The notes under the pieces: generated by a model
Databases searched by the model: none
What the model was told of the DNA's origin: nothing
Seen by the model: only the letters and a program-made list of their open reading frames with translations
Source: Cristatella mucedo
Lineage: Eukaryota; Bryozoa; Phylactolaemata; Cristatellidae
Length of the DNA stretch: 64,000 nt
Direction: 5' to 3'
NCBI GenBank assembly: GCA_009760855.2
Contig: WPIO01000003.1
Span: 4,038,001-4,102,000 of the forward strand
Program-made: the position numbers and the translations under genes
Part shown: positions 1 to 11,400 of the stretch, piece by piece
How the letters are laid out: every line of letters begins with the position of its first letter
How positions within the stretch are numbered: position 1 is the stretch's first letter

Positions 1-2208
1 TAACTCTGGGTTACAGATTCACTTGCGGCAATTTGTAATGAGTCTGCGGTGGCTCTCACGTGGCCTCTCACGTGACGAGAATTACGCATAATTGCTATTA
101 CTTACAGATTCCTACAAGGTCTGCGTGCCTTCTGTGGAGACAGACCGAGAAGCGTGCATGACGATGAAGCGTCCCCTCCACCGACAGCCTCTAGAACCAC
201 TCTCTAAGGCTGGAAACCTGAAAGTAGCCATCCCGGAAGGACTACCGAGCTTCTAAGCGGGGCCGAGTGAGGTTTTCTTAGCCAAAAAGTGACCTCGAAT
301 TGCTGCGGCAGCCCGGCTGGCCCCTATCCGCCTTTTCAGGCAGATCTAGAGGAGGCTTTTAGTCCCCTCTCCTCACGCCCTCAATCGCGTAAATTTTCAT
401 GTATATTATGTTAAAAGTATTTACCTACAAAATCACAATGCGGTTCAATCGTTTCCTGTCGGCATGATACCCTGCACAGGGGAGTGGCAAGAAAATCTAC
501 CGGCCCGGTAGAAATATGCAGAGCAAGAATTGCCTTCGTTTCTTGAATTTGCATAGCAGCAACTGCATCAAGACGGCGATTTAATTCAGGAACATTGTTT
601 TACTATTATACATTATGATATTCGCCATACATAGCTAGTTTAGACCTACAAGAAGTTAAGGGTAAATCGATCCGCTTTTGGGCTACTGCACCAAAATGGT
701 GGCTAATAGTTTCTTCTAGGGGTAAACTAAGCGTGGCTAAAGCCATACTTGTGCAATGAATTGCAATGCTCATAAATCATTTTTTGTTGAAATGGTGGTA
801 TCCTGACTCTTATTGCTCGGGTTGTTTCTTCCGGGTGGGTATTCTCCCACGTTGCGGTTGGAGAGTTCGCCATTTCGTAAGCGATTTGCACCGGCCATGC
901 TTTTGCGTGCACAACACACATATCCGCGTGGCCTGGAGCAATTGGCAACGATGCTCTCTGGTTTTGATGTCGTCTTAGCAATTCTTTTTCCAGCGAACTT
1001 GAGCAAGCCTGAGCCAGCTTAACTCGACCACATTGCTTCCGGGACTGTGCAGTCGAAGAACTCGGAAGTTATCTCTGCGTAAGTTGCCTCGCTCCACATA
1101 CGCAGCCAAAAATTGATACCGATATACTGGAACCTAGAAGAGCCAGAGAAGTAGGAGCGGTCGTCGTCATCCGTCAGTACATTGCTTCCGCGCTTACTGG
1201 CTGCCAAATGGATGGCACGCTGTTCACGTTGAGCCAACCACAGAGCCGAGCCGGTTCAGACTACCACCGGCTCAGGCGCGGCCCCGCTGGCTGGCTGGCT
1301 GGCCGGCAGGCAGTGATTCGATGGGAAAACGTGCATTTCTCCTGATCGTACTAGAAAACAAAAACAAGTGAAAACCATAGATAATGGTCGTCGCAGACGT
1401 AGCTGAGCGCGAGAAGAGTTTTTCCGCTTTCACCACCAGCGCCGATGCATTCTGTCTTTTCGTCTACGTAGCGCTCAGGGGAACTCAAACCATTTCCCCC
1501 ATCTGTGCCGGCGATCCGCCCCTCGCTTACCTGGAATGGTTGTTATTTATTTTGTGTGTGCGGGTAAGACCAAGCGACGCACCATTCTGATCTCAAGCTA
1601 ACCATTGATGTGCTTCCTTTATGTAAAGTGGTTATCTTAGGGCTTGGTTATATTGGTAAGTATCTTGCTGTCATTACGACTATTATTTCGATCACTCCAT
1701 AACTAAATAGGAAAAGCGACGCGGCAGTGGTTCTGGCCACGAGCAGAACTCGATCCCTTCGAAGACTGCTTCAGCTTCTCCATTTGGTTGCTCGTCTGTG
1801 CATCTGACAGCGCGATAGCTGGGCAACAAGCGTTTATCAATCCATGCTGACTCTGGGTATGGTATCGACCCGACGCCCCCCACGGTGACCCGAAAAAACA
1901 GCCCAGGACAAATACAGCCCTGGACAAAAAGCCCTTGTCAAAACAGCTCAATAAAGTTGACCACTTCTCAGTACCTATAATACAAAAGTATACAGTATAT
2001 TATTCAATACAATTATATAATACAATGTATACAAAAATAGCTAGCACTTAATTAATGCTTAATCTATAAATAACTAATACATTTTAAATTGAATTGGTAA
2101 AGAGACTTTTTTCTTGAGTATAACTTTATTAAGATTCGAGTTGAAAATGTCAATATAATGTAGTAACATCGATACATTTTCATATCATTTGAATAGCAAC
2201 TTAGATTG
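1..2208. other. Unassigned sequence
   Basis: I recognise no gene, RNA or repeat family here. Open frames on both strands are short, overlap each other and have no recognisable domain. The stretch 1950-2200 is strongly AT-rich. Confidence 0.5.
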
Positions 2209-2520
2209 TCAAATTGTGAGCGATTCCACCGAGGTAATCCAGACACTCATTGCTAAAACAGTTTGGAACAAGGGTTGAAGACGCCGATTGAGTTGCACGT
2301 ACTTCGCGTTCGAGGCTCGTGGCATCCTCTGTTCCCCGCATGGAAATAGTCGATACTGATCTCTACTCTGCTCCTGCTCCTGCCGAAATTCTCCGATGAG
2401 TCTGAATGAAGATGGGTGATGACAAACGAATAGCTGTTGAAAGGCGCGCTGCCATGCTTCCACGGAGTTGTTTGTGCGAGACAGACCATCAGCGACTCGA
2501 ACCCGAGCACACCAAACAGC
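2209..2520 (-). pseudogene. MULE (Mutator-like) transposase C-terminal remnant
   Basis: Read on the minus strand, this stretch encodes the region that follows the catalytic core in MULE/FLYWCH-associated transposases. A RTNNSVEAWQRAFQ motif (family pattern R-x-N-N-x-V/L-E-x-W-H) is followed by HPSSFRLIGEFRQEQ and then a KYVQLNRRLQ segment, in the family order. The usual His after Trp is Gln here. The frame stays open upstream to 2631, but the part above about 2520 does not resemble the family. No MULE catalytic domain or terminal inverted repeats are visible nearby, so this looks like an isolated fossil. The assignment rests on motif recall; a profile search would settle it. Confidence 0.6.
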
Positions 2521-2736
2521 GAATACCGTATACAGGTGCTGCTCTACGGTTGTGTCTCTGCTGTCCAATGTAATTGTCTTTCCAGCAGTTGACGATAGTT
2601 TCCAGTTCATCCGGTTCGGTACTTGGAACAAAACTCGGAGCCAGTATAATCATGACGTGGAGACAAAAATATTTTTCCGTTGCTACGGTACTCTTCGGTC
2701 ATATGAGACACTTAAACTGTTCTCCATAAACACTGA

Positions 2737-2910
2737 GCCGTGATGGCACACTAGGTAAGGCGGTTGCTTTCACGACCTCGGTCCCGAGGTCGTGGGTTCA
2801 ATCCCTGCGGTGGGCGATTCTTTATCGCCACTGCAAGCGGTGGTGATAGCCGTAAAGGCTCTTCTGTCGCTATACTAAAAGAGGCTGTTTAATCAGCTAA
2901 GATTTTTTTA
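2737..2910 (+). repeat. SINE family 1 (tRNA-derived)
   Basis: The copy starts GCCGTGATGGC and has a tRNA-like head. The A-box-like part is CACTAGGTAAGG and the B-box-like part is GGTCGTGGGTTCAATCC. The body is a GC-rich segment (GCAAGCGGTGGTGATAGCC) and the end is GAGGCTGTTTAATCAGC plus a T-rich tail. Related copies lie at 9740, 12290, 19840, 22879, 30646, 35115, 41495, 57821 and 58752. The dispersed copies, and the absence of a clean tRNA cloverleaf, make this a SINE rather than a tRNA gene. Confidence 0.85.
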
Positions 2911-4325
2911 TCCTAAATGAAAGAGGCATCCGATGAACTGCATTGTGGGAAATACACGAATCATGGCATTATGGCTTTCTCAAAATCTGTCACCACGTTT
3001 ATCTTGTAGAATGCAGCAGAGCGCAGAAAATGGAGCAGCCGACCTGTCGACCAACGCACGCGCAGTGTAACATTTAAAAAAAAATTAAGGGGGTTATGAA
3101 TGTTCCACCCATGAACTAACGACGATGCTGCTCCAGAATGTCAAGATTTTCATTGGTGCCGAACGTTAGAATACGATTGGAATCATCTGCTCCAGAGTCC
3201 CAAAGAAAGAAAATAGTGTTTCTCAACTTATTTTGCAGAATTCCAGGGACGACGATGTCTGCAACTGTTGCTTGATTCGCGAACAGCTTTTGGGTTCGTT
3301 TCCGCGTTCGTTCGATCCTTAGCTGTGATGCTGTACATGCTGAAAGATGTCATGCTGCCTCCAGTGATATTCCACCTGTACTGTATTGAACTATCAGCCT
3401 TGGTTTTTCTATACTAGTTGCAGCTCTTCATCGTCGCATCTCGACAACCGATTTCGCTGCTTAACTATTTGCCAGATCAGGTGGATGACAATATTCTGAA
3501 ATCAACCTTGCGTCATTGTTGATCACCTTCATACTACTTCGACAACTTGACTCAACGTATCTCCAGGACGTACTTCCATCAGGAATAATTCTTGCTTTCC
3601 TACAGCGAAACTCTTTATTTAATAACAACTCTTTTCCTCTCTGCGACTCTATCTTCTCCAGATTGACTGATTTATATTTAGATGCAATAGTAATTTGTGG
3701 ACAAGAATGACGACCATAATTTGGTGCCAAACGAAAACAAAAATAAACAAGGAAAGTGTGGAATAGATCAATTAGTTTAATTATATAATTAATCTTGATT
3801 TGTAAAATAATTTTTTGCAATAGATTTTCATTTTTTAACAGGTTTTATAAAAACCTATTTGAAACATTACTTTTTAGTTATCGCAAAGGAATTCGCTCCA
3901 CGCTATAGTTGAAGGAAATGTTACACACTCTCAAAATATTTTAAATTACTCTTGGCGTTTTTTTCGGGGCCATTTTGTCGATTTTCATCACATTGGGCTA
4001 TTGTGTTGGGGCTATTTTCCTGCGGCTATTTTGTCAGCGGCTATTTTGTCAGCGGCTATTTTGTCGGGATGCCCTCCATTACTGTCAAATAGACTTCTCT
4101 ACGTTATGGATGTTAAGATAAACGCTCTTCCTCGTTGCCACGTTCCGAAACTGTCAGCATACCTTCGGTGCATTAGCGCTGCACCTACATGTCACTAGCA
4201 GTAATACAAGGTTCAGGCGTTCTAGTATTCACATCGTGTCGGCTGACCCAAGCACTGTTACGAGCGCTGTGTCTGCAACCTTATTCTTGCCGGACGTGGA
4301 AGCCGCACAACACGTTTGCAACACA
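2911..4325. other. Unassigned sequence
   Basis: No recognisable gene. A 119-codon minus-strand frame at 3461-3820 is open but has low-complexity AT-rich composition and no domain I know. A short tandem repeat lies at 4022-4066. Confidence 0.4.
4022..4066. repeat. 15-bp tandem repeat, 3 copies
   Basis: The unit GCGGCTATTTTGTCA is repeated three times in direct succession, with the last copy ending slightly differently. Confidence 0.9.
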
Positions 4326-4373
4326 GGCGCTTGACATGTACCGCAGGGCCTGAGCCCACGACCTTGGTCGTTG
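4326..4373 (-). repeat. SINE family 2 fragment
   Basis: The text CAGGCGCTTGACATG followed by GCCTGAGCCCACGACCTTGG is the reverse complement of the B-box and downstream part of SINE family 2. Only this middle portion is preserved. Confidence 0.55.
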
Positions 4374-4382
4374 CTTTTTTAT

Positions 4383-4595
4383 GTAATTCATGTTATGTAT
4401 TTGCATGTTTTGCTATGTTACATATATTTGCAGGCTGATTCCGTGCATGTCACCTCTCACCGTGTTATGCTTGTTGCCATCGAGCATGCTAACACTAATC
4501 ATTCGATCGTGCTTCCTTAGCAGCAAACTTAAAACGCATAGAAATAGATTAATTTCTCTGGAGACGCTATAACAAATGTATTATTATTATCAAGT
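4383..4595 (+). repeat. L2-A 3' UTR fragment
   Basis: It matches the non-coding end of L2-A: a GCATGTCACCTCTCACCGTGTTATGC segment, AGCAAACTTAAAACGCATAG, then the GATTAATTTCTCTGGAGACGCTATA hairpin-like tail and a short ATT run. It is diverged from the copies at 25240-25480 and 33180-33395. Confidence 0.7.
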
Positions 4596-5390
4596 TTTCT
4601 GCCCGCCGCTGACGCTTCACGCTATCAAGAAAGCCCTCAACAAATGTACATTTAAATGAAAATTCGGAAAAAAGCAGGGGAAGCCACCTGTGAATGGTCA
4701 GCGAAGACTATGGTCGCCGAGCGACTCACCCTCAAAGTTTATTGTTAACGAATTCGCCACATGCGCGGTGCAGTCGGTTGAAAACGCGACGCGTTCCGTG
4801 CGTTCTTCCACTTTTGTTTTAGTCGCTATTTCTTCCTTCAGCCTTTGATATACACGTCGATCGGTCTTCCGATCAAAAACAGAGGGATGGAGCCAGCGAG
4901 ATCTTCATCTTAAACCTTTTGTAGTTATCGTAGTTACCGTACTACCGTTTTGTAGTTACCGTTTTGTAGTTCGCGATTACCTCCAATTGGCTTACCATTC
5001 AACGAAGTCCGTACTGCCGTCGTACTCCGCGACTTTTCAAAGCGCAACGCAACTTGCAGGAAGCGCTGTCGACTCCGTCTCCAAAGCAGTCTAAAGTAGT
5101 TCGCAGTTGTACGCAAGAAGAATTTGCGGGTTGTCACAGATGTATTCCGATTTTTCCCATATGCAGTGCTCAGGGGATCTCAACTCCCCTCTCTTCCCGC
5201 GATCTTCCCCTCCCGGTTTGCCCAAGACCGGAGCTGTATCAATTTTTAGTGCGGTCATAAGCGGTACTGCGCGTACGACCGAGCAACACCAAATCGACGA
5301 GCTGACCCTTAGGGAACCAGCAGGTACCCACCGGAAGACGAATAACAACAGGAAGCAGGCGTCAGCGAGCCCACTTCAAAAAATTGAATT
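4596..5390. other. Unassigned sequence upstream of Ly6 gene 1
   Basis: No recognisable gene or repeat family. A minor internal repetition of a TTGTAGTTACCG word occurs around 4918-4970. The stretch probably includes 5' flanking sequence of the gene beginning at 5430. Confidence 0.4.
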
Positions 5391-5400
5391 GCGCATGCGC
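5391..5400. promoter_or_regulatory. NRF1/EWG-type palindromic site
   Basis: The perfect palindrome GCGCATGCGC sits 30 bp before the ATG of Ly6 gene 1. This is the core recognised by NRF1 and its fly relative EWG, usually close to transcription starts of TATA-less promoters. The role is inferred only from sequence and position; a chance match is possible. Confidence 0.4.
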
Positions 5401-5429
5401 CCCAGAGCGACCTACTTGCGTTAGCCGAG

Positions 5430-5487
5430 ATGCTGAGTTTGTGGTTACCAGCGGCATCTCTGCTTTTCGCACTATCATTCACGTCAG
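5430..5487 (+). CDS. Ly6 gene 1 exon 1 (signal peptide)
   Basis: The exon encodes MLSLWLPAASLLFALSFTS plus one base. It is a complete secretory signal: short N-terminus, hydrophobic core, small residues at the end. The donor CAG|GTGAGC follows directly. The next codon is completed by the two bases opening exon 2, giving Val20. The ATG is chosen because it immediately precedes the hydrophobic core and follows the CpG-rich, NRF1-site-bearing flank. Confidence 0.8.
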
Positions 5488-8400
5488 GTGAGCACTTTCA
5501 GTACTGAATGGTTCATTCACTTTTGTTGTTTTGTATCTCTTCTCCAAGTCCGCGCACGGCGCTGAGCGGCGGCCTCACTCCTAGCTCACGCACGGTCTCG
5601 ATCGCCCGAGCTGCGGCCGCAGATGAGATGAGCTGCCGGCCGACGGTTTTCGTCCGGTGTGTCGCTGCCCTTCCGTCCAGCTACCGATAGTGAGGGGTGA
5701 CCAGCTGCTTCACTTATCGGGGGTATCGGTCGCCGCTTACTGCTGTGTCGCATCGGTAAACGATAGACAAAACGTAGGGGCACTCACGCAACGACAACTA
5801 CTCTCCTGCTGCCGACCGTGGCTCATCCTTTTCAGCGGTCCTGAGCTGCTACTTCCATGCTACTCACTACCTCGACTGCTCTCCTGACTCTGCTAAGCTT
5901 CCCACTTTATCTTCGTTGCGTGAGACGAAGTCTGTTGGCTACCGAATGCGTACCGAAAGCCGCTTAGGCTGTGAGTGGGCTATGCAAAACTCTCCTGCGT
6001 AACACCGACATGGTCTTTATGACTTTGTGGAGTTACAGATGGAGATACATTACATTACATTCGTTCGTCGCGAGTCGCAAGGGGGTCGCCAAAAGAGTGG
6101 CCTGTACTCTGTCAACGCTCTCGACGAATAACCAACGTTCTGCCTTTCGTCGATGGTGCTTAAACACGCGCGAGAAGTAATGTAAATCTTAACGGGAACC
6201 ATTAAACAGGTTTCTAATGTAATGTAATGCATCTCCGTGTGAAACTTCACAAAGCCTCAAAAGACCAAGTGGGTGTTACGCCGGAGAGTTTTCTATAGCG
6301 CACTCGAAGCCTGAGTGGTTCTCGGTACGCATTCCATAGGTTCAACGGCTCGCGGCTGCCGTATTGAGGTTGTATCCGAAACTGCTGGTGTTCAGAAGGA
6401 AATTGTGAATAGCCGTTCCCTCTAACGTGTATAGCAAATGCATTTTGGCGTGGCCTATTTGTATATGCTAGAATAGGGCTGTCAAGCCGATTGAGGGCGA
6501 ACTCAGTCGAAGCGCGTTGCTGGCTCGGCATAGCTGTGCCGTACTTCCGTGTGTCGTTGCAGGAATTGATCGTTGGTTTGCTGCTGTGCTTTCTTTAGTA
6601 CTGGGGTAGGAAACTTGTGGTTCGAGACGACTATTTCTCGAAATGTGACATTAGTATACTTTTAGTGATGTTTCTTCTGGCCAATGGGATGCCGATTATT
6701 TGCTTGCCCCTCTAGCATCGCATGTTGTTTGCCTATCTTCGGCCAGTACCTGTTCTTACTTCAAGGTGTGTGACTGGCCTCTTTCTCAATGTCAAGCTGG
6801 TTTGAGCTCGTGTGAGAGTCTCTTATCTACTATTGGTTCATAGAATCCACGTTCTTACACGCAGCTGTAATGCGTTTTGCTACCTGTAAATGCTGTTCAG
6901 CTGGAGTAAAAGCTTAGCTTGATGGAAATTCAGTCAGTTATCTAAGGATCTAAGACAAATGTCTTAAAAAAGCGTGACCACTCTGTAGTGTAGGTTTGTA
7001 ATGTAATTTATCTCTGTCTGTAACTTCCTAAGCCACGAGGACTTGTGGATATTATGCTGGCAAGCTTTATATAGCTCACTCAAATTCTAAACGGCTTTCG
7101 ATGTGCATACTGTAGCCAACAGACTCCATCCCATGCAACAGGTTTACAGTTGTGAGTACCATCAGTGGTTTGTTGGGTATGCAAGGCCGAATCTGCTACT
7201 TGCTTACGTTTACCAGTGGCTTTTATCGCTTGTATTTAGTGTGCTCCTGCTTCATTGCTGCCCGTTTTCTGGGAGACTGTCTTGCAAGAGCATGTATAAG
7301 AAAAAATGTGAGTTACCACAGTTGTTGTCTCAGTCAGTTTGGTGGCTTTCCTGGTGTGTGGATGCCACTCTCTTTGCAGGGGTTGCAATCTTTGCTGACC
7401 TGTGGATTTCTTTGTACCCATCTGTCTTTTAGATCTTTATCCGTTGTCCTTAAAAGTTATTCAGCTGTCGGGATCCCGTGTTACAGAATCTGATCGGCTT
7501 ATACTGGTGATTTAATCTTTGGCAGGATGTTTGCTGTCAAACTTAAATGCTGCTCCTAGTAGCCCATTTATGTGCTCGAGTATTTTTTCATACTCCTTTC
7601 TGAATTTGTAACCTTTGTTAGTTGTGTATGCTGACCCTATGCGTGTCACCTCTAACCATGTTATGCTTGTTGACATTGAGCATGCTACCATTAACCGTTC
7701 TATCGTGCTTCTTTTGCAGCAAATGTAAAGTGCCTAGAAAGGATTGAGTTTTCTGATGACGGTATGCAAATGAATCGTTATTATTATTATTTGGTGTAGG
7801 CAGCCCTTGTCTATACTGTATCGTTACCTTTGGCAGTAGTGAACAGCATGGTGATCACCCCTTGGGAGTTGTAGTTGGGAATGCAGCTGGTCTAGCTCCA
7901 CTTTCATACCTGCTCGACTGATACTTTGGCCTTGGCCATTTCGAGCCTGGTTAGGAAGTTTCAGTCCTGGTTGTTTTGGTCTGGATATTTCTGTCCTAGT
8001 CGTCTAGGCTAGGGCTGCTGTTTCGATCATTGGGGCTGCTCTTTCGGCCGCTAATGGGGATGACTGGGCTGCTATGGCAAATGATTAGATCTCGAAGGTT
8101 TAGTAATGTAATGCATCTCCGCCTGTAACTCCACAAAGTCATAGAGACCGCGTGGGTGTTACGCAGGAGAGTTTTGTATAGCGCACTCACAGCCTAAGCG
8201 GCTTTCGGTACGCATTCGGTAGCCAACAGTCTTCGTCTCACGCAACAAAGAGAAAGTGGGAAGCATAGCAGAGTTAGGAGAACAGTTGAGGTAGTGAGTA
8301 GCATAGAAGTAGCAGTTCAGGACCGCTGAAAAAGATGTGCCATAGTCGGCAGTAGGAGAGTAGTTGTCGTTGCGTAAGAATTGTGGAAGCGAGTTCCACA

Positions 8401-11400
8401 GTCTAGGACCTGCAGAGCTAAAGCTTCTGTCGCCAACTGTCTTTAAGTGGAGGAATGGAACAGCTAATTTATTGTCCACCCTGGACCTGAGGGCGCGAAC
8501 AGGCTGAAACTGATGCAGCAGTTCAGCTAGGTACGAAGGAGCCAAGCCGTGGCGGGCCTTGTGGGTCAGCGTAAGAACTTTGCTCCGTATCCTTTGCTCA
8601 ACCGGCAACCATCCTAGCTCTTCCAGCAAAGGTGACACGTGCTCAAACCGCTGGGACTTGAAGACCAGCCTTGCAGCCATATTCATAGTCCGCTGTAGTG
8701 GCATAATAGCTTTCTTTGGTAGCCCAGCCAAAAGGGAATTACAATAATCAAGCCGAGACAGAACTAAAGAGCTAGTTAAATTTTTTACAAGCCACTGTGG
8801 GAGACAGCTCCTAATCTTGGATAAGGATCGGATGTGATGGCTAGCTGTAGAGGCAGTCTTCTGAATGAAGCTTTTGAAATTGAGGCAGCTGTCGAACACG
8901 ACACCTAAATTTCGAGCACGTGGTGAAGGTCGTACAATAGCATCACCTATTAGAACAGCAAAGCCTTTTAATCCAGCCACACGCTTAGGGTGTCCTATGA
9001 GCAGCAGTTCGGTTTTATCATCATTTAATTTCAGGAAGTTTTCCGACATCCAGGATCGAATATCGGCAAGGCAAGCATTCAGTTTCTCAGTTGCTGCGGC
9101 AGATTCCGACGGTTTGAATGACAAATACAGCTGCGTATCGTCAGCATAGAAGTGATATCCTAGTGATATGGTAGTAAGACATTTGTGTAGTGATTTAAGT
9201 GAACTAAATCTCGTTTAGGCACTTTGCAAAGCCTGAAGGTTTGCTGACACATTAGTCCCAAAGCACCATGAATCTTCTGGGGCAAGGACGTGAATCAGGT
9301 ATCGCCCATCTTTCGAGCGATTTGATTATATTATATTTGCAGGCCAGCCGGTTCATCAAATTTGCAAATAGCAGTCTATCGGAGCACATCTACCACCCAC
9401 CAGGTCATCGAACTTACATTGGTCCCGTTCTTGATCGTTCTCAAATAGCACTGTTGGAGCCCTATCATGTGCTCTCATTGAATCTCGGCTCTGTTACTGT
9501 TTTCTGCCATGCTGATTGGAGTTATACATGATTTGACTTCTGGTATCTCTTGAACTGGCATCTCCAGGCTCACAACGGTTTTTTCGACTAGTCCCCCAGC
9601 AGACGACATTAAGGCTTTTTATTTTCAAAATTAATGAGGGGCATTTTTCCGTGATCGTGATTAAGATGGCTGCTTAGGCCTAAAGTGACCTCGGCTGTAT
9701 TTGCTCTGCTGGAAATATCAAACGACCTCATTAACATATCTGCAAAGGAGGCTTAATAGCTATCACTCCTCTTGCAGTTGGCATTAAGTGATCGCCTGCT
9801 GAAGGACTCAAACCCACGACCCGAGTGTTGAAATTAGAGCACCTTAACCCTGGGCTAAGCAGGCCACTAGTGATAAGCACCTGCACACCCTTCTGAGGCT
9901 TTTCTCTAGAATCGTGTCAATTCGGCCGTCCTAGTTAGTTGGAGCCTGGATAGTGATCTCGAGTGTACCAACTAATTGCCCTCTATCAGGTCGGGATAAT
10001 CCATGCTGCTGCCGTCCCTCTGCTCGATGCAAGCTAGCCACTTGGTTCTTGACAAGCAGCCCATAACTTAGTGCATCCTCGATGAACGATGGCTTATGCA
10101 GGAGCCTACAGTCACATGTACTGGTTCCTCAGCATCGTTTGGATCCGTGAGAATTCTCCTTTTTGTGCATATGTCTGCTGATACTGTGCATATTATCACT
10201 AACCAATTGGCTTGCTTCCTTTCCTGCATATGTAAAGTGCTTAGACAGAGATTGAGTTCCCGTAATGTGCTATACAGATATGTTTGTCTTACTATCATCA
10301 TAATGTGCTATACAAGTATGTTATTATTACTATCATCATTGTCAGTGCATCCAGAATCCATCACCTTACACGTGAAGCCTTCGAGCGAGCTTCAGCAAGG
10401 CACTGTTTGTTGCGTGGGGACAAGTCGCCAACATCATCTTTGTACACTGCCCTGCCCCTTGGATATGCCTTGCATTCCCCTGAGTAATAGGGGCTGGTTT
10501 TCCATAGTGTCAGTGGTGATCGCTTTTGCTCTTAGGATTTCTAAAATTCCCTATAGCCCCAAAACGACACCGGTAGCCTCCTGACGGACTCTCAAGTACT
10601 GACATGTAGCAGGCTTGAGGCCAGGCAACTGCCAAGCAACTGGGCTGTCTGGGCTAGCAAAGGTTTGTGGTGGCCGGCTCCTACCGAAGGTTGGCTGCCA
10701 AGCCATGGTGCACACTGGCTGCTACTTTTGTGATGTGTCCTTCTCGGGGAAAGAATATAGCTCGCTTGATCAAGTAGCATCCTGCTGTGTCTGCCCACCC
10801 TGAAGGCAGTGGGGATTTCATCATTCGTTGTCAAAATGAATGGTCGGTGTGACTTCTCTCTTTGGTTTTTGGGTCATCGTTTCAACCTGATGACTGTGAC
10901 GATATTCTTGTGTCTCCGACCCGACGATATCCCCTGGGGTGTTAGAGTGCTCTTTAAATCGGGCTGATCGATTGGTTGCTTTTTCTTTTTATTGTAATGT
11001 TTTTACCTTACCGTTCCTGGAGCCCTACTGTCACCACTTACCACCATTGGGCCACAGCACAGGGGTCGAAATATGGTGTTCAATGAATTCATATTTCTTG
11101 ATCCTTGGAAAAAAGCTTCATCTTTTTTTATTATTGTAGTCCAAAGCTTGAAATGCTTCTCCTGCACGAGCTCACAGCCTGGATGTGGTGTCAATAGTGT
11201 CGACATGTACCTTCAAGGCTGGAAAACATGTGAAGGCACTGCAACTGAAGATGCCATGTGCGTCAAGATCGTAGACACTGTTGGCAGTAAGTGACCCAAT
11301 TAAAGGTAGCTGTTGACCATGCAAGCCGCCTCGTGCATCCTCTTTCAGATGCTGAGTAAGTGCCGGCTGCTGTTTGATAGCTGACGTCAACAGTAGCCTG

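Larger units (their letters stand above)
5488..11139 (+). other. Ly6 gene 1 intron 1
   Basis: A 5.65-kb phase-1 intron with donor GTGAGC and acceptor TTTTTATTATTGTAG. It contains L2-B pieces (5785, 6216, 6993, 8104), L2-A tails (7610, 10165) and a SINE family 1 relic (9740). No other exon of the Ly6 type is visible inside it. Parts not assigned to repeats (5488-5784, 6530-6990, 7140-7609, 7800-8100, 9260-9735, 10340-11139) show nothing I recognise. Confidence 0.75.

Noticed and set aside
2209-2631. Intact host gene in the 140-codon minus-strand frame
   Set aside because: The recognisable part matches only the MULE C-terminal region, and the upstream part shows no family resemblance.
2741-2815. 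tRNA genes at the heads of SINE copies
   Set aside because: The A- and B-box-like parts are present, but the sequence does not fold as a complete tRNA and occurs in many dispersed copies with shared non-tRNA bodies and tails.
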